Assembly (NCBI GenBank): GCA_019677205.1
Contig: JAAMXY010000518.1
Span: 1 to 10,413, forward strand
Direction of reading: 5' to 3'
DNA length: 10,413 bases
Origin: Pinguiococcus pyrenoidosus
Taxonomy: Eukaryota; Sar; Pinguiophyceae; Pinguiochrysidales; Pinguiochrysidaceae
Shown here: positions 7,128 through 10,413 of the stretch, one piece after another
Layout: the number at the start of each line of letters is the position of its first letter
Numbering within the stretch: position 1 is the stretch's first letter
Made by a program: the position numbers and the translations under genes
The notes under the pieces: model-generated
The model's database searches: none
Told to the model about the DNA's origin: nothing
The model's input: only the letters and a program-made list of their open reading frames with translations

Positions 7128-7377
7128 CGTCCTTGAGGATCAGTTGCAAAGTTTGCGCTTCACCAGGACGACGAGGTTTTTGGTTTTTTTCCTCCAGGCT
7201 CTTCACGATTGAGAGCGAAACAGGCGGCGGTGCGTCGTCGTGGCGAAGTCCATGATGATGACAAGTGAACGTGGATCTGCTTCTTCAGCGCTGAGCCAAT
7301 CTCTGATCTCAAGGGAACGGGTTTCCAAGTCATATCTCGTTCATTGTCATGCTCTGTCTCCTCGACTTTTGGCTCTC
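7128..7377 (-). other. Dynein 3' UTR / upstream region of the small ORF
   Basis: These 250 bp follow the dynein TGA. On the minus strand they hold several short ATG frames that close quickly, and the possible 5' exon (7253-7207) and intron (7206-7132) of the small ORF. The next stretch of the minus strand has an A-rich run in GGAGGAAAAAAACCAAAAAC. No polyadenylation hexamer is evident. Confidence 0.4.
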
Positions 7378-10300
7378 TCATTTCTCTTTCTCTGTCCCTC
7401 TCTCTTTTCGGCCTGCACCTTCTCCAGTCGGACCCTCTTCCCATTCCGCGCCGCATATGACCGCGACGCCTCGGAGGATCCAGTGCGACGGCTCATGGGT
7501 GCGGGTGGCCAACTTTAATGTCAAGATGAGGTTCTCGTCCCCTCTAGCTCGGCTTCTGTACAGCGGCGCAACGTAGGCGCCGTGCGGTCCGTAGTTGCCG
7601 GTCGTCAAGCGCGACGAATCCTTGGGCATTGCCGTCGCATAGACAATCGGGAAGGCTATGCGAAGCATCCTCGGTTGGCTCTCCACTAAAGTTGCTTCCG
7701 CCATGTTCCAATCTGCGCCCTCGACGAAGAGCCCGTGCAGAAAGGCGCCTTCCTTCGGCGTCGCGCGGATCTTCTCGACCGACTCGTACTCGGTCACTTC
7801 GGTAAACAGCTGCACATTGTGCAAGTTCCACTGTGACCCGACGTTGCGCCTACAAACTTCCAGCTGCATGGCGGTCACGAAGCCCTTGGGATACGAGAAG
7901 CCCGCCATCCAGAAGCTACTGGGTCGACCGCGAGACATCCAATCCCTCAGCTGCTGGTCTCGCTGCCGCAGCTTCGACCACCAAGCGGAAAGCTTGGCGC
8001 CAGCGATGACCCATTCACCGGGGCATGCAAGCCACTCGCGTGGGATCCGCGCCTCGACAAGCGCCTCCATGCAGTCGCGTATCTCATCTCGGCACGAGAT
8101 CTCACCCCTCATGGCGCGCAGAACGTCCGAAAGCGAAGTCTTGATGCTTCTCAGCAAAGAAACGAGAGACCGGAGTTCCTGGTATAGAAACGCGGTCAGA
8201 GGGGCACTGAGGCCACCTTGAGCGTCGATGGCGGAGAGGATGTCTTTCTCGCTCAGGTCGTGCGGACAGGTGTCCCGAAGGTGTTCCACCTTCTCTCCCA
8301 GCTCCTTTTCCCGATCGTCTCGTGGCTCCGCGGGAGCTAAGTGGGACTGCGTTTTGACCATTGCGTCCAGCATGAATGCCGCATCTGCCGAACGATCGGC
8401 AAACTTTGCACTGGGATCCAGGCCAAACAGCGCCGGCCGTGCTCCTTCAGGCAATAACTGGATGGCTCGATGATAGTCATCGATCCGTTCCGACACCGGC
8501 GCAGTGTAGCTCCCGGCCTCCGTGTTCGCAGTGGCCACAGCAAACTGGAAGCCGTCTGACGCGCTGTTGGCGTTGCACCATTGCTCTACGTAAGTGGCAA
8601 AGAGTCGCTGGTCAAAGGCATCCACGATCTTTCCACCATATTGCGCCTCAACCAGCATGTAGTGCAGCGACTCCCAGTTGAGGTTCCCAGAGAGCAGCTG
8701 CCGTTCGACCAGCGCGAGACACGCCTGAAGGTCTCCGTCGTCGAAATCGTACGGGACGCACCAGCCCAGCGAGCAGAACTTCCGCCGTTCTTGTGCGAGG
8801 CCATGCAGAAAGCTCAAAGCATACACCAGCCGCTTCCACGTTGTGGAGTCCATGCGGTCGAGGCGGTCCTGGTCAATTACGCTGGAGAACGAATGCAGGA
8901 GGCTGCTGCGAAGTCCCCGCGGAGCTTCCATCGCAAGCTTGACGCACGACTGTATCAAGGTCGATGGGAACCTCGGGTGCGGCTTCGAAGTGAGGAAGAG
9001 TCGGAAGTCCGCATGCGCGCCGTCGTTCAGAAAGTCTCGCAGCAAAGCGTCAAAGACTTCCATGAAAGCGACATCGACATGGCAGTTCTGCAGCAGAAGC
9101 CACGAGCCCTTCGCAACGGCGGCTTCGAGAGCTCTCGAGACCGCTCCTCCCAAGCCGTCGCCGAGGCTGAGAACAGCAACGACTTTCTTGCGCAGGCGAG
9201 CCAGATTCTCCACGGTCTCCGTCGGATCCGACCCTGTGGAGAGAAGCAGCAATATCGGCGTCGTGCTCCTCGTCTGAGAAACGGCAGCCTCTAGACTCCC
9301 GCCGCCCGCCTGCCGATAGCGAGGTCCCATCAATGGCACGACTACGCCACCCTTCGCTTCCACCACCTCCGCCCTGGCGAGAAGGATCGATGCCGCGGCG
9401 ACCGCCCTATCCTCTCGGAGACATCGGACGAGCACAGCGCGATGAAATGCACCGACCGCGTCGTTTCCCATGCGGGCATCGTAGCTGGGAGGCGGCAGCG
9501 TCTCGGGCTCGTCGCTGGTCCACCATGAGCGCCACTCGGCAGGGGTCGCCGTCATATCGTCTTGGAGGCTGCGGAAGAGCGGGACGCTCTGCGTTAACGC
9601 CAAGACGCCCAGCCATGCTTCGTGGGTCAACCAGGACAAGGATTCTGGTCGCTGATCCAGGGGCGTCGTTCCCAGGACAGCTCCGCCCACAAGGAAGACG
9701 TCAGCTTCGTCCTGCGTAATTCTGCCAGCAGTACGAAGGATCTGCAGGAGCACCAGCAGCTTGAAGGCCAGCTTGTCCTTCTCATAGAGCGCCCGGGCGA
9801 TGTGCTGGCACACCGCAAAGGTCATCTCGTCCAAAATGCCGTCAAGTCTGCTGTTGACGAAGCCTTTCTCCGCGCAGTCTATTGAGTTCTCGAACACCAG
9901 GAGGAACTGATCCATCGAGATCTGATAGAAATGACTAACGTGCGCCATCTTCACAGCGGTGAAGTACAAGAGTGCCCCGCGCGTCGCCGCCGTACGGAAG
10001 TGCTCTCGTCTTTCTTGGACACTCTTGCCCATCTGCCTCGCTGCCGCCAGCCTGTCCCTCACCTCGGCAATCTTCATCTCGGCGTCCGTCAAGAAGTCAA
10101 GGAGATCGTTGTTGTCCAGGAGACTTCCTTCACAGGCGCTCAAGCGCTGCATGAGAAGCTGGTCATGATCGTGAAGTTCCTTCGCGCGCAAGGAAAGCTC
10201 TTCTGCGCCGAGTCGATACTGCTTTTCCAAACTCTCCTGCTCCTTGCCCACAACCCGTCCGAGCAGCTGGTCTTCCAAGATCGCCTGCGTAACAGTGAAG

Positions 10301-10413
10301 TCCACCAGAGTCGTCCTTGCCTGGTCCTCGGCGGAAAAGTTGGGACTCGAGAGTGACGAGATCAGGTACAGTCGAAAGGTTTCGGCAACCTCGCAAAGCT
10401 TGCCATGCACCAT
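7378..10413 (-). CDS. Outer-arm axonemal dynein heavy chain, DNAH5/DNAH8 class, C-terminal 1,011 residues (5' end beyond window)
   Basis: Motor subunit of the ciliary outer dynein arm, which uses ATP hydrolysis to slide microtubule doublets. One uninterrupted exon enters from the right edge; the Met codon at the edge is internal, because the sequence begins mid-domain. In order: FRLYLISSLSSPNF and DFTVTQAILEDQLLGRVV of AAA5 (residues 13-55), the AAA5-AAA6 linking helices with RGALLYF (145-151), AAA6 with PILLLLSTGSDPT (386-398), WLLLQNCHVD (438-447) and LGWCVPYDF (549-557), then YGGKIVDAFDQRL (592-604). The C-terminal cap starts at FWMAGFSYPKGFVTAM (834-849) and ends at HWILRGVAVIC (977-987). 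The cap wording (TEVT, EGA.W, ESQP, HWILRGVA) is closest to DNAH5/DNAH8 from memory. About 24 charged residues follow the usual terminus. Full-length relatives exceed 4,000 residues, so most of the protein is missing here. Confidence 0.96.
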   Translation of the reverse strand: MVHGKLCEVAETFRLYLISSLSSPNFSAEDQARTTLVDFTVTQAILEDQLLGRVVGKEQESLEKQYRLGAEELSLRAKELHDHDQLLMQRLSACEGSLLDNNDLLDFLTDAEMKIAEVRDRLAAARQMGKSVQERREHFRTAATRGALLYFTAVKMAHVSHFYQISMDQFLLVFENSIDCAEKGFVNSRLDGILDEMTFAVCQHIARALYEKDKLAFKLLVLLQILRTAGRITQDEADVFLVGGAVLGTTPLDQRPESLSWLTHEAWLGVLALTQSVPLFRSLQDDMTATPAEWRSWWTSDEPETLPPPSYDARMGNDAVGAFHRAVLVRCLREDRAVAAASILLARAEVVEAKGGVVVPLMGPRYRQAGGGSLEAAVSQTRSTTPILLLLSTGSDPTETVENLARLRKKVVAVLSLGDGLGGAVSRALEAAVAKGSWLLLQNCHVDVAFMEVFDALLRDFLNDGAHADFRLFLTSKPHPRFPSTLIQSCVKLAMEAPRGLRSSLLHSFSSVIDQDRLDRMDSTTWKRLVYALSFLHGLAQERRKFCSLGWCVPYDFDDGDLQACLALVERQLLSGNLNWESLHYMLVEAQYGGKIVDAFDQRLFATYVEQWCNANSASDGFQFAVATANTEAGSYTAPVSERIDDYHRAIQLLPEGARPALFGLDPSAKFADRSADAAFMLDAMVKTQSHLAPAEPRDDREKELGEKVEHLRDTCPHDLSEKDILSAIDAQGGLSAPLTAFLYQELRSLVSLLRSIKTSLSDVLRAMRGEISCRDEIRDCMEALVEARIPREWLACPGEWVIAGAKLSAWWSKLRQRDQQLRDWMSRGRPSSFWMAGFSYPKGFVTAMQLEVCRRNVGSQWNLHNVQLFTEVTEYESVEKIRATPKEGAFLHGLFVEGADWNMAEATLVESQPRMLRIAFPIVYATAMPKDSSRLTTGNYGPHGAYVAPLYRSRARGDENLILTLKLATRTHEPSHWILRGVAVICGAEWEEGPTGEGAGRKERGTEKEK

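Noticed and set aside
6892-7206. 104-codon minus-strand frame overlapping the ACBD6 start
   Set aside because: It begins with GTG, not ATG, and overlaps the more protein-like 60-codon frame and the ACBD6 first exon.
8581-9294. 237-codon plus-strand frame inside the dynein gene
   Set aside because: Antisense to strongly conserved AAA6 sequence; no motif of its own.
1-10413. Search for a novel defence, mobile or CRISPR-like system
   Set aside because: No direct-repeat array, transposase, integrase, reverse transcriptase or defence domain was seen; the recognisable genes are unrelated eukaryotic housekeeping and cell-structure genes.

Overview
This window is nuclear DNA from a eukaryote. Three things show it: short GT-AG introns that restore conserved protein motifs when removed, families found only in eukaryotes (axonemal dynein heavy chain, NEMP nuclear-envelope protein, ACBD6), and Kozak-like contexts at several starts. 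GC-rich coding sequence, short introns (54 to 137 bp) and tightly packed genes suggest a compact protist or algal genome. The outer-arm dynein suggests a cell that makes motile flagella in at least one life stage. I cannot name the lineage from sequence alone.

Layout, left to right. 1-75 (-): possible first codons of a gene running off the left edge. 76-674: no supported gene. 675-2204 (-): OGG1-type 8-oxoguanine DNA glycosylase/AP lyase in four exons. 2205-2635: open in the OGG1 frame, with a possible organelle-targeting extension. 2636-3764 (-): JmjC/cupin-8 Fe(II)/2-oxoglutarate oxygenase, apparently with a short first exon coding a hydrophobic N-terminus. 3765-4141: shared divergent promoter interval. 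4142-5848 (+): NEMP/TMEM194 nuclear-envelope membrane protein in one exon. 5908-6908 (-): complete three-exon ACBD6 orthologue (acyl-CoA-binding domain plus ankyrin repeats). 6945-7127 (-): possible small unrecognised protein. 7378-10413 (-): last 1,011 codons of an outer-arm dynein heavy chain of the DNAH5/DNAH8 class, continuing past the right edge.

The genes do not form one pathway. They are housekeeping and cell-structure genes (DNA repair, protein hydroxylation or demethylation, nuclear envelope, lipid/acyl-CoA handling, ciliary motility) that happen to be neighbours. I found no mobile element, CRISPR array, tRNA, rRNA or defence-like cassette, and nothing that amounts to a new biological system. 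The points worth a second look are gene-level: an OGG1 base-pocket Gln replaced by His, an OGG1 intron between the two catalytic residues, a frame-neutral 54-bp intron, a hidden first exon of the JmjC gene, an insertion in NEMP, a small ORF between two genes, and a dynein C-terminal extension.
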